Shown here: positions 54,068-63,724 of the stretch, in pieces
Position numbering within the stretch: position 1 is the stretch's first letter
How the letters are laid out: every line of letters starts with the position of its first letter
NCBI RefSeq assembly: GCF_003612565.1
Contig: NZ_RAZG01000014.1
Span: 1 to 64,000, forward strand
Length of the DNA stretch: 64,000 nt
Source of the DNA: Roseburia sp. 1XD42-69
GTDB lineage: Bacteria > Bacillota > Clostridia > Lachnospirales > Lachnospiraceae
Direction of reading: 5' to 3'
Program-made: the position numbers and the translations under genes
Notes under the pieces: model-generated
What the model saw: only the letters and a program-made list of their open reading frames with translations
The model's database searches: none
What the model was told of the DNA's origin: nothing

Positions 54068-55354
54068 CTATTTTACAACTTCCATTTTTTCTTTTCCGCC
54101 CATATAAGGTCTTAATGCCTCAGGAATATTTACGCTTCCGTCTGGGTTTAAGTTATTCTCCAAAAATGCAATCAACATCCTGGGCGGCGCAACTACCGTA
54201 TTATTTAAGGTATGTGCAAAATACTTCCCGTCCTTGCCCTTCACCCGTATTTTTAAGCGCCTGGCCTGGGCATCCCCTAAATTGGAACAGCTTCCCACCT
54301 CAAAATATTTCTTCTGCCTGGGGGACCATGCCTCCACATCGCAGGATTTCACCTTCAAATCTGCCAAATCCCCGGAACAGCACTCTAAAGTGCGCACCGG
54401 AACATCCAAGCTCCGGAACAAATCCACGGTATTCTGCCACAGTTTTTCATACCACATGGGAGATTCCTCCGGTTTACACACCACAATCATTTCCTGCTTC
54501 TCAAACTGATGGATACGGTACACCCCCCGCTCCTCTATGCCGTGGGCGCCCTTCTCCTTCCTAAAACAGGGGGAATAGCTTGTAAGGGTGTAGGGAAGCT
54601 TGTCCTCCTCGTTTATGGTATCAATAAATTTCCCAATCATAGAATGTTCGCTGGTTCCGATTAAATACAAATCCTCCCCCTCGATTTTATACATCATGGC
54701 ATCCATCTCATCAAAACTCATCACCCCTGTCACCACGTTGCTGCGGATCATAAAGGGCGGCACGCAGTAAGTAAATCCCCTGTCAATCATAAAATCCCTG
54801 GCATAGGAAATCACAGCGGAATGAAGCCTTGCAATATCCCCCATAAGGTAATAAAAACCGTTTCCCGCCACTTTTCCCGCGGCGTCCAAATCAATGCCGC
54901 AAAAGCGTTCCATAATCTCCGTATGGTAGGGAATTTCAAAATCAGGGACAATGGGCTCCCCGAACTTTTCCATCTCCACGTTACAGCTGTCGTCTTTTCC
55001 AATGGGCACCGAGGGGTCAATTATATTTGGAATGGTCATCATAATCTGATTCACCTTTTCCTGAAGCGTCCTCTCCTGCTCCTCTAACTCTTCCAGCCGC
55101 TTGGCATCTTTTTGCACCTGCTCTTTTAAAGCCATGGCCTCTTCTTTCTTCCCCTGGCCCATAAGTGCCCCAATTTGCTTGGACACTGTATTTCTGTTGG
55201 CCCGAAGGCTGTCCGCCTCCTGTTTTGCCTGCCTGGACTGCAAATCCAATGCAATTACTTCATCCACCAGGGGCAGCTTTTTGTCCTGGAATTTATTTTT
55301 GATATTCTGTTTTACGATTTCAGGGTTCTCCCTCAAAAATTTTAAATCAATCAT
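54068..55354 (-). CDS. serS: Seryl-tRNA synthetase
   Basis: A 428-residue class II synthetase. The N-terminal helical arm (about 30-105) is a coiled coil that grips the long variable arm of tRNA-Ser. Class II motifs follow: motif 2 around SPCFRKEKGAHGIEERGVYR with HQFEK, and motif 3 near the end (TVVAPPRMLIAFLENN). AGAGGAAAAG precedes the start. Confidence 0.97.
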   Translation of the reverse strand: MIDLKFLRENPEIVKQNIKNKFQDKKLPLVDEVIALDLQSRQAKQEADSLRANRNTVSKQIGALMGQGKKEEAMALKEQVQKDAKRLEELEEQERTLQEKVNQIMMTIPNIIDPSVPIGKDDSCNVEMEKFGEPIVPDFEIPYHTEIMERFCGIDLDAAGKVAGNGFYYLMGDIARLHSAVISYARDFMIDRGFTYCVPPFMIRSNVVTGVMSFDEMDAMMYKIEGEDLYLIGTSEHSMIGKFIDTINEEDKLPYTLTSYSPCFRKEKGAHGIEERGVYRIHQFEKQEMIVVCKPEESPMWYEKLWQNTVDLFRSLDVPVRTLECCSGDLADLKVKSCDVEAWSPRQKKYFEVGSCSNLGDAQARRLKIRVKGKDGKYFAHTLNNTVVAPPRMLIAFLENNLNPDGSVNIPEALRPYMGGKEKMEVVK

Positions 55355-55437
55355 GTCTTTTCCTCTTTCTCTCCTTAAAAGTACTTTCAGTGTTAGTATA
55401 CCACACTTGAAGCATAAAATCTATTCTACAGCTCCTT

Positions 55438-58413
55438 TTATTCCCAGTAATCTTTTATCACACGGTATGCCTCCGGGTTAATCTCAGGGGGAACCTCCCC
55501 AGGGCGGGCCAGAAAATAACCCTGGAGCAAATCTACCCCAAGTTCCAGACACTTTTGTACCTCATTTTGTGTCTCTAAGCCCTCCGCAATCACCACCATA
55601 TCCCTTTTGTGGGCATACTCCACGATATTGGAGACAATCTGCTGTTTATTGGGGTCACTGTCAATATTCCGCACAATGATAATATCCACCTTCACAAACT
55701 CCGGTGTTAATTCCAACAGGTTAATCTCACTGTTGTACCCGCTGCCGTAGTCATCCAGGGCAAACATGCCGGAGAATCCCTCCGTCGCCCTCTTCTTGTT
55801 TATCAGCTCCATATCCAGATGGTCCGCCTCTGTAATTTCCACCACAACCCTCCCCTGAATATGGGAAAATTCCTCATGGTAGCGCTGCCCTTCTTCCTTT
55901 GTCATGGACACGTTTGCAATGGAATTTAAAAACAAAAGCGCCTCTTCTTTCACTTTTCCTTCCTCTAACAGCGTGCAGTAACACTGGCTTGCCCGAAACA
56001 TAGTGAGCCGCTCAATATCCTGCATCCGCCCTTCTTCCCTCGCTATCTTCAGAACGGTTTCCGGGGAGCGCAGCGTGGGGAAATTCACACGCATCAAAGC
56101 TTCATAGGCAAACACATTCCCGTCCCGGCCATAGAAAATAGGCTGGAAATGATACGTCAGCCCTTCCCCCTCCAGCATCTGGTTGAATTCCAGCCTGCTC
56201 TGATTCAGGAAAATTTTCTGCTGATAAGCCTGTTCGTCAAACTCTTTCAGCTCACCTTTTTTGGTACATTTTACCTGATACATGGCAAAGTCCGCATATT
56301 TCATCAAATCAGACAAATCGCGGCTGTCCTTGGGAAACCAGGCTACACCGCCGGATGCGCTTAAGCCCATACTGGTTCCGTCGGGAAAATGAAACTTCAC
56401 TTCACCGATGGCACGGTACAAATCCTTTAACTTTTCCCATATTTCAACATAGCTGTCATAACCATAGAAAAGAATCAGGAATTCATCCCCGGAAATCCGG
56501 GCGCAAAGGGTATCATCCGGCGTATTTTCCGAAAAACATTTTGCTGCCGTCTGAATGTACATATCCCCAAAATTGTGGCCGTAGGTATCATTGGTGGATT
56601 TCAGGTTATCCAAATCTATCATTAAAAGCCCTGCCTGTTTTAACCTTTCCGGGTTGAGGAACAAGGCATCTGCTTCCCTCCGGAATCCCCGCCTGCTAAA
56701 GAGCTTTGTAAGGCCATCGCAGTCCCTTTCCCGCTCTACCCGCATCCTTTCTAACGTACTTGCAGTCACATCCTCCACCAATCCCACATGGCGTTTTCCG
56801 TCCTGCATATCTTCAAAACGCACATAGCGCACCCTGTGGGCGTCCAGCGGTACTTTATAAACAATCCCGTTTTCCTCTGAAACCGAAGATGGAAGGCTCT
56901 GTCTTGCATGCATTGATTTTTCCAGAAATTCCTCCGGGGTGAGCATTTCGGTATCCACCCCGGAAAGGCCAAGCATAGGGAAATAATTTTCTGTCACAAA
57001 TACTTCCTCCGCACCCTCTTTCACCTCATATCCGGCGATATCCACACTTGCCATGTTAATAATCTGCAAAAAACGTGTGGAGGAATCCATAACCTCCTTC
57101 TGCAGCCTTACAATGGCATGGGCAAACTGGTCAATTTCCCGGATGCCGGTATCCGTAAGCTCCGGGAGCAGACTGCTCTTTTTGGCCTGTTCCACTTCGT
57201 GGGAAAGATGCTTTATGGGCTTGGATAACCGGTAACTGACAAACAAGATTCCTATCAGCCCGATTACAATCGTAAGAATAAAAGACAAAAACAGCATGGT
57301 CTGTATCTGCCTGGAAAAAGCATAGAGATTCTTCTGTGCCCCAATTCCCAAAAGATACCATCTGTCCGACTCAAAAGGCCCGTTATTGCTGTAAATAATT
57401 AAGGGTTTTACCGCCCCGAAATAATTTCCGCTGTCATCATAAGCCTCACCGGAATCTTTTTCCTCCAGAGAAAATACCAACTCATTCAATGCCTCCCCTG
57501 TCATGGCTTCACTGGAAGAAAGCACCGGCAAAAGCCTGTGATCCCCCTCCTTAGAAACTGCCAGAAGATAAGATCCCTGTTCCTGCTCCATAAGTTCACC
57601 GCAGGGGAGAAGTGACCGCATATAGTCTGTTAAAATTTCCACTCCCAAAACCCCGTACACCGTCCCATCCTCTAAAATAAGGGGCACGGAATAGGAAATT
57701 GCCAGGCGTTTATCTCCTGACAATGTATAGGGTTCCGCAGTCCAGTAGCCGTATTCTTTTGCCGGAAGCTTTCCCTCATCTTTATAAGCCGCCAAAAAGG
57801 GCTTGTAAAAATACGGGCTCTTTCCCCCGTCCTCCCCGGAAAAGGCAGGCTGCCAGCCCGTATCCGTGGCAATCCGCCCGGAACGCACCACCTCCACAGG
57901 GGCCCGCTCCGTTAAAATATCCTCATTTCTTGGGGAAGGGGCGGAAGAAGGGTCCAAATCCCGAAGATAAATGCCCTGAAGTGCATCCAGCCCGTCCTCC
58001 CCGGAGAATGTCCCGGTGTTTAGTATGAGAAAAATACCGGAAACCTGCTTATTACGCATCCCCTGTATCAGCTCCGGACATATGGCTGTTAAAAGTTCCT
58101 GGGAGCCCTTGGTATTTTTATCCAAGTCCTCCAGGGTAATTTCCCCGCTGTTTATTTTTTCCTCCACAATGGAATTCATCTGAGCTGATATCATATCCAG
58201 ATTGGACCAATTTCCAATCATTTCCGTCAGAAGATAATTTCCTCTGTTTTCCACCTGCTGCTTTAACATATCCCGGGCGTTTTCGTTCAGCTCTCTCATC
58301 ACGCCCCCAAACTGTAGGCTTCCAGCCAGGACAAAAAGCTCCAGGGCCAATATGCTTATCATCGGCAGCACCAATACCCGAAAAATTGTTCTGTCTTTTT
58401 TCTTTCCAGACAT
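55438..58413 (-). CDS. Cache-HAMP-PAS-GGDEF-EAL cyclic di-GMP protein
   Basis: A 991-residue membrane protein. TM1 is about 10-30 and TM2 about 371-393, enclosing an extracellular dCache sensor; HAMP (about 393-445) and a PAS-like part (about 446-550) follow. The GGDEF domain has SGDEF at 641-645 (first Gly replaced, often tolerated), and the EAL domain has EAL at 771-773, DDYGSG at 887-892, Lys908 and EGLE at 944-947, so phosphodiesterase activity is likely. The I-site RxxD is not evident. It is preceded by a solute-binding lipoprotein gene 18 bp upstream, a likely sensory partner. Confidence 0.9.
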   Translation of the reverse strand: MSGKKKDRTIFRVLVLPMISILALELFVLAGSLQFGGVMRELNENARDMLKQQVENRGNYLLTEMIGNWSNLDMISAQMNSIVEEKINSGEITLEDLDKNTKGSQELLTAICPELIQGMRNKQVSGIFLILNTGTFSGEDGLDALQGIYLRDLDPSSAPSPRNEDILTERAPVEVVRSGRIATDTGWQPAFSGEDGGKSPYFYKPFLAAYKDEGKLPAKEYGYWTAEPYTLSGDKRLAISYSVPLILEDGTVYGVLGVEILTDYMRSLLPCGELMEQEQGSYLLAVSKEGDHRLLPVLSSSEAMTGEALNELVFSLEEKDSGEAYDDSGNYFGAVKPLIIYSNNGPFESDRWYLLGIGAQKNLYAFSRQIQTMLFLSFILTIVIGLIGILFVSYRLSKPIKHLSHEVEQAKKSSLLPELTDTGIREIDQFAHAIVRLQKEVMDSSTRFLQIINMASVDIAGYEVKEGAEEVFVTENYFPMLGLSGVDTEMLTPEEFLEKSMHARQSLPSSVSEENGIVYKVPLDAHRVRYVRFEDMQDGKRHVGLVEDVTASTLERMRVERERDCDGLTKLFSRRGFRREADALFLNPERLKQAGLLMIDLDNLKSTNDTYGHNFGDMYIQTAAKCFSENTPDDTLCARISGDEFLILFYGYDSYVEIWEKLKDLYRAIGEVKFHFPDGTSMGLSASGGVAWFPKDSRDLSDLMKYADFAMYQVKCTKKGELKEFDEQAYQQKIFLNQSRLEFNQMLEGEGLTYHFQPIFYGRDGNVFAYEALMRVNFPTLRSPETVLKIAREEGRMQDIERLTMFRASQCYCTLLEEGKVKEEALLFLNSIANVSMTKEEGQRYHEEFSHIQGRVVVEITEADHLDMELINKKRATEGFSGMFALDDYGSGYNSEINLLELTPEFVKVDIIIVRNIDSDPNKQQIVSNIVEYAHKRDMVVIAEGLETQNEVQKCLELGVDLLQGYFLARPGEVPPEINPEAYRVIKDYWE

Positions 58414-58431
58414 TGCCGTCCCCCGTATCCT

Positions 58432-59871
58432 TTAACCTTCCAATGCCTTAAGCTGCTCTAAGGTTTCCTCATACCAGGCTTCAAAAGATGCGTCGGAAAT
58501 AAAATCTTCTGCCGCTTCCGAAAGGGACATCCCAGAAGCCATTTTCCCGGCCACCTCTTCCCGGTCCGCCGCTGCCCGATCGCTTAAGGAATATTCTAAA
58601 ATATTGCGGGCCTTGGTCCCTGTCTCAAAAGCCCTGGTAGTGTACATCTGATTTTCGTTTACCGTATCTACAGCCACGGAAAGCATCTTTTTTACATCGT
58701 CATTTATCATAACCCCGCTGTCCTCTATGGCGTTGATATGATTTGCAGTCTTTGTCACCGGAAGGTAGCCGGAATTTACAGAAAACTCTATATTCCGCTC
58801 ATCTGCGGTAAACCATTTCAAAAACTCCACGCAGGCATATACCTTCGCATCATTTCCCTTTGTCACCACCATTCCGGCGCCCTGCTGCACGGCATAATCC
58901 GAATTCTCCCCGGAGAATTTGGGGCAGGGCAGCACATCCATCTCAATGGGGTAGTTTTCACCGTCATCTCTGTTCACTTCCCCTGGGAAAAAATAGACGC
59001 TGGAGGAAGATCCTACATAGGAGATAATATTCCCTGTTTTAATATCGTCACTGCGGAAACGCCCCGTCGCCGCAAAATACCCTTTCACAAAGGGCACATA
59101 GTAATAATCCCACAGTGCGCGGGCCGTGGTTTTATCAAAATTTAAAGTCATCTTTCCCTCAGAGACCTGAAAAACCTCCGTTCCAAGCTGCATGCTGCCA
59201 ACCAGCATGTAATTTGCCATGGCATCCCTGCCAAAAAAAGCTTTTCCGTCTCCCGGGACATCGGGGGTTTTCCCATCGGTCCACTCGTAATATTTCTGCG
59301 CTGTCTGTAACAGCCCGTCCATATTCCGCAAATCTTCGTAATCTGCCCCGGTCTCCCCTGCAAATTTGTCCCAGTCTGTCTTATTTAACACAAGAACTTC
59401 TGTGGATTTTGCCGTGGGAAATATTTTAATCTCACCATCCCCGTCAAAATCCCCTTCCCCTATATAACTGTCAATATAAGAAGAAATTTCCTCCTTGCTC
59501 ATATATTCCTTTAAATTCACAACCTGGCCCAGTTGGTCGGCTGCGTAGGCCGTATCCGCATATGCGGCAAAAATATCCGGCACTTCCGCCGCTCCCACTT
59601 CCCCCTTGATTGCTGAGAGCACATTCGTCTCCAAATCATTTACAGTGCCCTGGCTGTACCCTTTCACCACAATGCCTTTCTCCCTGCCCACTGTGGCATT
59701 AAAATCCTCCACAAGGCTGTCAAAGGCCGAGAGCTGATCTCCGTTGTAATACGTCCACACATCGATTGCCACGGGATTTTTCGGGTCTAAGGGCGACTTG
59801 CTGCCGCAGCCGCTAAGAAAAACTCCCACTGCCAATGCTCCCCATAAAAATCCTATCTTTTTGTGTAACAT
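58432..59871 (-). CDS. Orphan extracellular solute-binding lipoprotein
   Basis: A 479-residue family 1-type binding protein from MLHKKIGFLWGA, set by GGAAGGAG 5-6 nt upstream. The signal peptide ends in VFLSGC, so it is a lipoprotein. The body has typical features (IDVWTYYNGDQLSAFDSLVEDF; VQQGAGMVVTKGN; VEFLKWFTADERN). No permease or ATPase is adjacent; instead it lies directly before a Cache-GGDEF-EAL gene. It probably captures a ligand and presents it to that sensor. Confidence 0.87.
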   Translation of the reverse strand: MLHKKIGFLWGALAVGVFLSGCGSKSPLDPKNPVAIDVWTYYNGDQLSAFDSLVEDFNATVGREKGIVVKGYSQGTVNDLETNVLSAIKGEVGAAEVPDIFAAYADTAYAADQLGQVVNLKEYMSKEEISSYIDSYIGEGDFDGDGEIKIFPTAKSTEVLVLNKTDWDKFAGETGADYEDLRNMDGLLQTAQKYYEWTDGKTPDVPGDGKAFFGRDAMANYMLVGSMQLGTEVFQVSEGKMTLNFDKTTARALWDYYYVPFVKGYFAATGRFRSDDIKTGNIISYVGSSSSVYFFPGEVNRDDGENYPIEMDVLPCPKFSGENSDYAVQQGAGMVVTKGNDAKVYACVEFLKWFTADERNIEFSVNSGYLPVTKTANHINAIEDSGVMINDDVKKMLSVAVDTVNENQMYTTRAFETGTKARNILEYSLSDRAAADREEVAGKMASGMSLSEAAEDFISDASFEAWYEETLEQLKALEG

Positions 59872-59960
59872 ACAAACTCCTTCCATCAGACATACCTGTC
59901 CCTTTTATTCACATATGCTACATTGTATCACAAGAAAGGCTTTGGTTCAATGAGAATACA

Positions 59961-60836
59961 TTACTTCCGGCCCATAACTGTAACTTCCGTGTTTCTTCTG
60001 CTTTTATCCCCATCAGCCAAAAACTGCCTGGATACCACCGCCCGCAAAGATGCCTGGAGCCTGGCCTTTATCTGCTGCTGCTGGTGCTGAGGGAATAAAT
60101 CCACCATATAGGAGACAGATTCTTCCGCCCCTGCAATGTGAAGGGCGGAAAACACAAGATGCCCTGTCTCCGCAGCCGTTAAAGCTGCCAAAATCGTCTC
60201 CGTATCCTGGAGGGCTCCGGCAAGAATCACATCTGCGTCTTCCTTTAAGGCACTTTTAATTCCCTGGGCAAAACTGGAAACATCCGTTCCCACTTCCCGC
60301 TGGTTTACAATGCTTTTTCGGTTCACATGGCGGTACTCCGTAGGATTCTCCACCGTAATAATATGTCTGGCAAAATTCACATTTATCTCATGGATCATAG
60401 CCGCAAGGGCCGTGGACTTTCCGCTGCCTGCGGGGCCGTTTACCAGTACCAGCCCCTGCCTTAAGCTTGTGAGCTCTCTTATGCCCTCCGGCAGGTTCAG
60501 CTCTTCTATCGTGGGGATATGCTCCTTTAACAGGCGGATTGCCAATGTGACATGGTTCTGCTGGCGGTAAATATTTACCCGGTTCCTGCTGCCCTCTTTC
60601 GTCTCGTAGCACACATCCAAATCTTCCAGGCTTTCTCCCCCGGCAACTTTGCCCCCTGCCCCTTTTAAAACAAGGTCCGCACATTCCATCAATGTCTCGT
60701 CATTCATAATGCCATAGCCTTTTAAAACCACAAGCTCCCCTGCGCACCGCATCACGGGCTCGCTTCCAAAAGTGAGATGAATGTCGGAGCATCCCTTTTC
60801 CCTGCCGTATCCGATTAATTCCTCGATTTTATTCAT
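59961..60836 (-). CDS. Short PilT-like secretion ATPase with altered Walker B
   Basis: A 291-residue PilT/VirB11-type ATPase: N-terminal DIHLTFGSEPVMR, Walker A GPAGSGKST (134-142), His box TGHLVFSALHI. The Asp box reads VENPTEY, and the Walker B region ADVILAGALQD places Ala208 where the catalytic Glu of GEMRD belongs. PilT proteins usually run to about 345 residues; this one ends near RQFLADGDKSRRN, lacking the last 50-60, and no other frame continues it. No pilus genes are nearby. AAAGGAGAAGG precedes the ATG, 30 bp after the MacB-like permease. Confidence 0.82.
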   Translation of the reverse strand: MNKIEELIGYGREKGCSDIHLTFGSEPVMRCAGELVVLKGYGIMNDETLMECADLVLKGAGGKVAGGESLEDLDVCYETKEGSRNRVNIYRQQNHVTLAIRLLKEHIPTIEELNLPEGIRELTSLRQGLVLVNGPAGSGKSTALAAMIHEINVNFARHIITVENPTEYRHVNRKSIVNQREVGTDVSSFAQGIKSALKEDADVILAGALQDTETILAALTAAETGHLVFSALHIAGAEESVSYMVDLFPQHQQQQIKARLQASLRAVVSRQFLADGDKSRRNTEVTVMGRK

Positions 60837-60866
60837 GGCCTTCTCCTTTCCGTCTCCCCTTTAGAT

Positions 60867-62117
60867 TTATTCTCTCCGCAATGCCTCAATGGGGTCAAGG
60901 GCGGCCGCCTTATAGGAGGGGAACACTCCAAATACAATCCCGATAGCCATGGAAAACACCACTGCCCCTACGGCTGCCGGAACACTGATTGCCACAGGCA
61001 TCTCGCTGAGCCTGGAGATAATTTCCGCTAAAATAATGCCGGATACCACGCCCATAATCCCCCCCATGCTGGTGAGAACTGCCGCCTCCGTTAAAAACTG
61101 CCCTAATATATTGGACTTTTTGGCCCCGATAGCCTTTTTCAGCCCTATTTCCTGGGTCCTCTCCGTCACGGACACCAGCATAATATTCATAACGCCAATC
61201 CCCCCTACAATTAAGGAGATTCCCGCAATCCAGATTAACATGCTGTTTGTGGACTGACTAAGCTGCTGGATTTGTTTTGCCTGCTCCAATAAATCCTCCG
61301 CCTTATATTTTAATGTCTCATCACTGGTGGTCACATAACTGTTTAAAATATCAGCGGCGCTTTTCCCGGCGTTTGTCATATCGTCTGTGCTCTCCACCTC
61401 AATCACAAGGTTCTGGGGCTCGTCAAACTGATAGATAATGGGCCAGGTACTGTTTGGAATATATATCTTCCCAGATGCATCCTGGGAATAGGTATAGTAA
61501 TCCTCTATGCTGTTAATGGTGGGTTCAAATACTTTTGACTTTTCCACAATCCCCACTACCACAAAGGGCTCTTTTTTTATCTCAATGGTTTTCCCCAAGG
61601 GGTCCTCCCCCTGAAACAGCGCGTCGGAGGAATCCTTGTCAAGCAATGCCACTTTCCTAAACTGGGAGTAATCCTTTTCGGAAAATCCCCTTCCCCTGCG
61701 GATAATAAAATTGCAGGTGGAAAAATAGCTGTTGTCCACCCCTAAAACATTTCCTCCGGAAATAGAGGTATTTAAATGGTACACCTCATATTCCTGTCTG
61801 GAGAGATAGGCGGAGGCCCCCACCACGTGGTCTATATTTTTGATTTCCTCCATCATCTGGCTGTTAATCACCGGCACCCCGGCAGGAATCCCCTCATATC
61901 CCATCTCGTAAGTCCAGTCTCCCTGATACAGGGAAATTTCCACGGTATTGTCCCCGGAACCGATTAGGTTTTCCTTAATCTGCTCGTTTGTCCCTTTAAT
62001 AGTAGAGACAATGGCGATAATGGCTGCGATACCGATAATAATGCCCAGCATGGTAAGAAAGGAACGCATTTTATGGGACCAGATGCCTTTAAACGATAAC
62101 CGAATGTTTTCTAACAT
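60867..62117 (-). CDS. MacB-type ABC transporter permease
   Basis: A 416-residue permease with one N-terminal membrane segment (about 19-40), a large extracytoplasmic MacB-PCD domain, and three C-terminal segments of the FtsX fold (about 290-315, 340-370, 380-405), ending YKAAALDPIEALRRE. The cytoplasmic motif ERTQEIGLKKAIGAKKSNIL is typical. It forms a mechanotransmission exporter with the upstream adaptor and ATPase, likely for peptides, antibiotics or lipoproteins. Confidence 0.93.
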   Translation of the reverse strand: MLENIRLSFKGIWSHKMRSFLTMLGIIIGIAAIIAIVSTIKGTNEQIKENLIGSGDNTVEISLYQGDWTYEMGYEGIPAGVPVINSQMMEEIKNIDHVVGASAYLSRQEYEVYHLNTSISGGNVLGVDNSYFSTCNFIIRRGRGFSEKDYSQFRKVALLDKDSSDALFQGEDPLGKTIEIKKEPFVVVGIVEKSKVFEPTINSIEDYYTYSQDASGKIYIPNSTWPIIYQFDEPQNLVIEVESTDDMTNAGKSAADILNSYVTTSDETLKYKAEDLLEQAKQIQQLSQSTNSMLIWIAGISLIVGGIGVMNIMLVSVTERTQEIGLKKAIGAKKSNILGQFLTEAAVLTSMGGIMGVVSGIILAEIISRLSEMPVAISVPAAVGAVVFSMAIGIVFGVFPSYKAAALDPIEALRRE

Positions 62118-62128
62118 ATCCTGCCCCC

Positions 62129-63724
62129 TTACATATTTTCGGATTCCACTGCCCGGATTCCTTCTTTTGCTGTCTTTCCGTACGGAAATGCAATTCTGTC
62201 ACTCTCATTTAATCCACCTTTAATTTCTATGGCAGAACCATATATGGTTCTCCCTGTCTGCACATACTGTTTTACCAGGCGGTCGTCCTCCCCGACTTTC
62301 AGCACATAATATTTTCCGCCTTCCTCTCTCACATAGGCTTTGTCAATATAAAGCTTATTGGACTGTTCCTGGGATACCTCCCCTGTCATGGAAAGATTCA
62401 CATAATCCCCGTTTTTTAAGCCCTCGGGATTTTCAATATAGGCGGTAAACTGATAGTAGGACACATTGGAATTGCCATCCCCGCCGTACCATCCGTTATT
62501 TTCCGAGGGATAATCTGAGATCTCCGACACCGTGGCCGTGTATGTCTGGCCGCTGTTCCAGGAACTTACGGTAATGTCCTGGCCCACTTTCACCTGGTCT
62601 AACATCAGCTCGCTGACATTTCCCTGCACATAGATACCTGTGGAACCCTGAACTTCCATAAAAGGACTTCCGTCCGCAGGGGGATTTTCCACATCCGCCA
62701 CCGACTTCACCACACCTTTAATGGCAGAGACTACCTGTGCCTCCTCCACCTTTTTCTTCTGCTTTTTTAATTCCAAGTCTGATTTTCTCTTGTCAATATC
62801 CAAGTCTTTGATTTCCCGCTCTTTTTCCTCTATGGCATGCCTAAGTTCCGAAACAGTGTATACTTCTTCCACTGTATCCTCTTCCGGCTCATCCTCCTCT
62901 ATCTCTTCCTCTTCCTGGTAACTTTCCTCCTCCATCACTTCCTGGGTGGTTACCAGCCATTTGGTGTTTTCCTCTACAGCCCCCATGTCGGAGCCGTCCA
63001 CCGTCCAGCAGCTCTGGAGGTTTCCCATGTCCTTACTATTTCCGGACCAGATTTCAAATGCCGCCGCCTGCTCATTTTTCACAAGCTTGTTTAAATAGGT
63101 CCCTGTCACATAACACTCCGGGGTGCACACAAACCGGTAGGGCTCCTCCGGGGTTCCTTTCCCGGTGTAGGGCTTTGCGGATTTATCAATATAATTGTAG
63201 GCATCCCCCACTTTCTGCTGCACCTGCATCACAACCACATCTCTCATAGGGGTGGATGGGGCTGCGCCGCTCCCCGGGACGGTAGTATGAATATTATCCG
63301 CCTGGTCGTCCGGCACAGGGGTCACTTTCTTTAACCTCTCCAGTTCCCTCTGGGCCAGGATAATCTTATTTGCAATGCCCTGGGCCTCCAGCTCTTTCAT
63401 CTCCACCTGAATTTCCTCCTGGGTGGTGTCATAAATTAAAAGAGGCGTCCCCACATCCACGGTATCCCCCTCCTTCACCAGGACTTCCTTTACGGTCTTA
63501 TCCTCGGTGTAAATGTTCTGGGCGTAATCATTTGTAATATTTCCCTCGCTGGTCACACCTCCGTCCTCATAAAATCCCCAATTTAAGTTAGAGACATAGA
63601 CGACTTCCGCCGTGAGGTTTTCCCTGCGGTAACTCTGGTAGGCAAAAACGCCGCCGGCGCCTGCCCCTGCCAGAATTCCCACCACAATCAAAAATATAAT
63701 AATTTTTTTAATTTTTTTCTTCAT
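62129..63724 (-). CDS. HlyD/MacA-type adaptor of the ABC exporter, with large insertion
   Basis: A 531-residue adaptor from [12 protein letters not shown], placed by AAGGAGGAGG; the start lies inside the end of the ATPase gene. TM about 7-29; first lipoyl half about 70-100 ([16 protein letters not shown]); coils about 101-135 and 285-335; second lipoyl half near 340-365; barrel and membrane-proximal domains follow. Between the coils sits an insertion of about 150 residues with two Cys (FVCTPECYV) and a very acidic run before VEEVYT. Canonical MacA lacks this. It links the MacB permease to the cell envelope or substrate. Confidence 0.9.
   Translation of the reverse strand: MKKKIKKIIIFLIVVGILAGAGAGGVFAYQSYRRENLTAEVVYVSNLNWGFYEDGGVTSEGNITNDYAQNIYTEDKTVKEVLVKEGDTVDVGTPLLIYDTTQEEIQVEMKELEAQGIANKIILAQRELERLKKVTPVPDDQADNIHTTVPGSGAAPSTPMRDVVVMQVQQKVGDAYNYIDKSAKPYTGKGTPEEPYRFVCTPECYVTGTYLNKLVKNEQAAAFEIWSGNSKDMGNLQSCWTVDGSDMGAVEENTKWLVTTQEVMEEESYQEEEEIEEDEPEEDTVEEVYTVSELRHAIEEKEREIKDLDIDKRKSDLELKKQKKKVEEAQVVSAIKGVVKSVADVENPPADGSPFMEVQGSTGIYVQGNVSELMLDQVKVGQDITVSSWNSGQTYTATVSEISDYPSENNGWYGGDGNSNVSYYQFTAYIENPEGLKNGDYVNLSMTGEVSQEQSNKLYIDKAYVREEGGKYYVLKVGEDDRLVKQYVQTGRTIYGSAIEIKGGLNESDRIAFPYGKTAKEGIRAVESENM

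Noticed and set aside
62880-62940. Glu-codon-rich low-complexity tract in the adaptor gene as a possible repeat or CRISPR-like element
   Set aside because: It is in frame, irregular in spacing and encodes an acidic linker.
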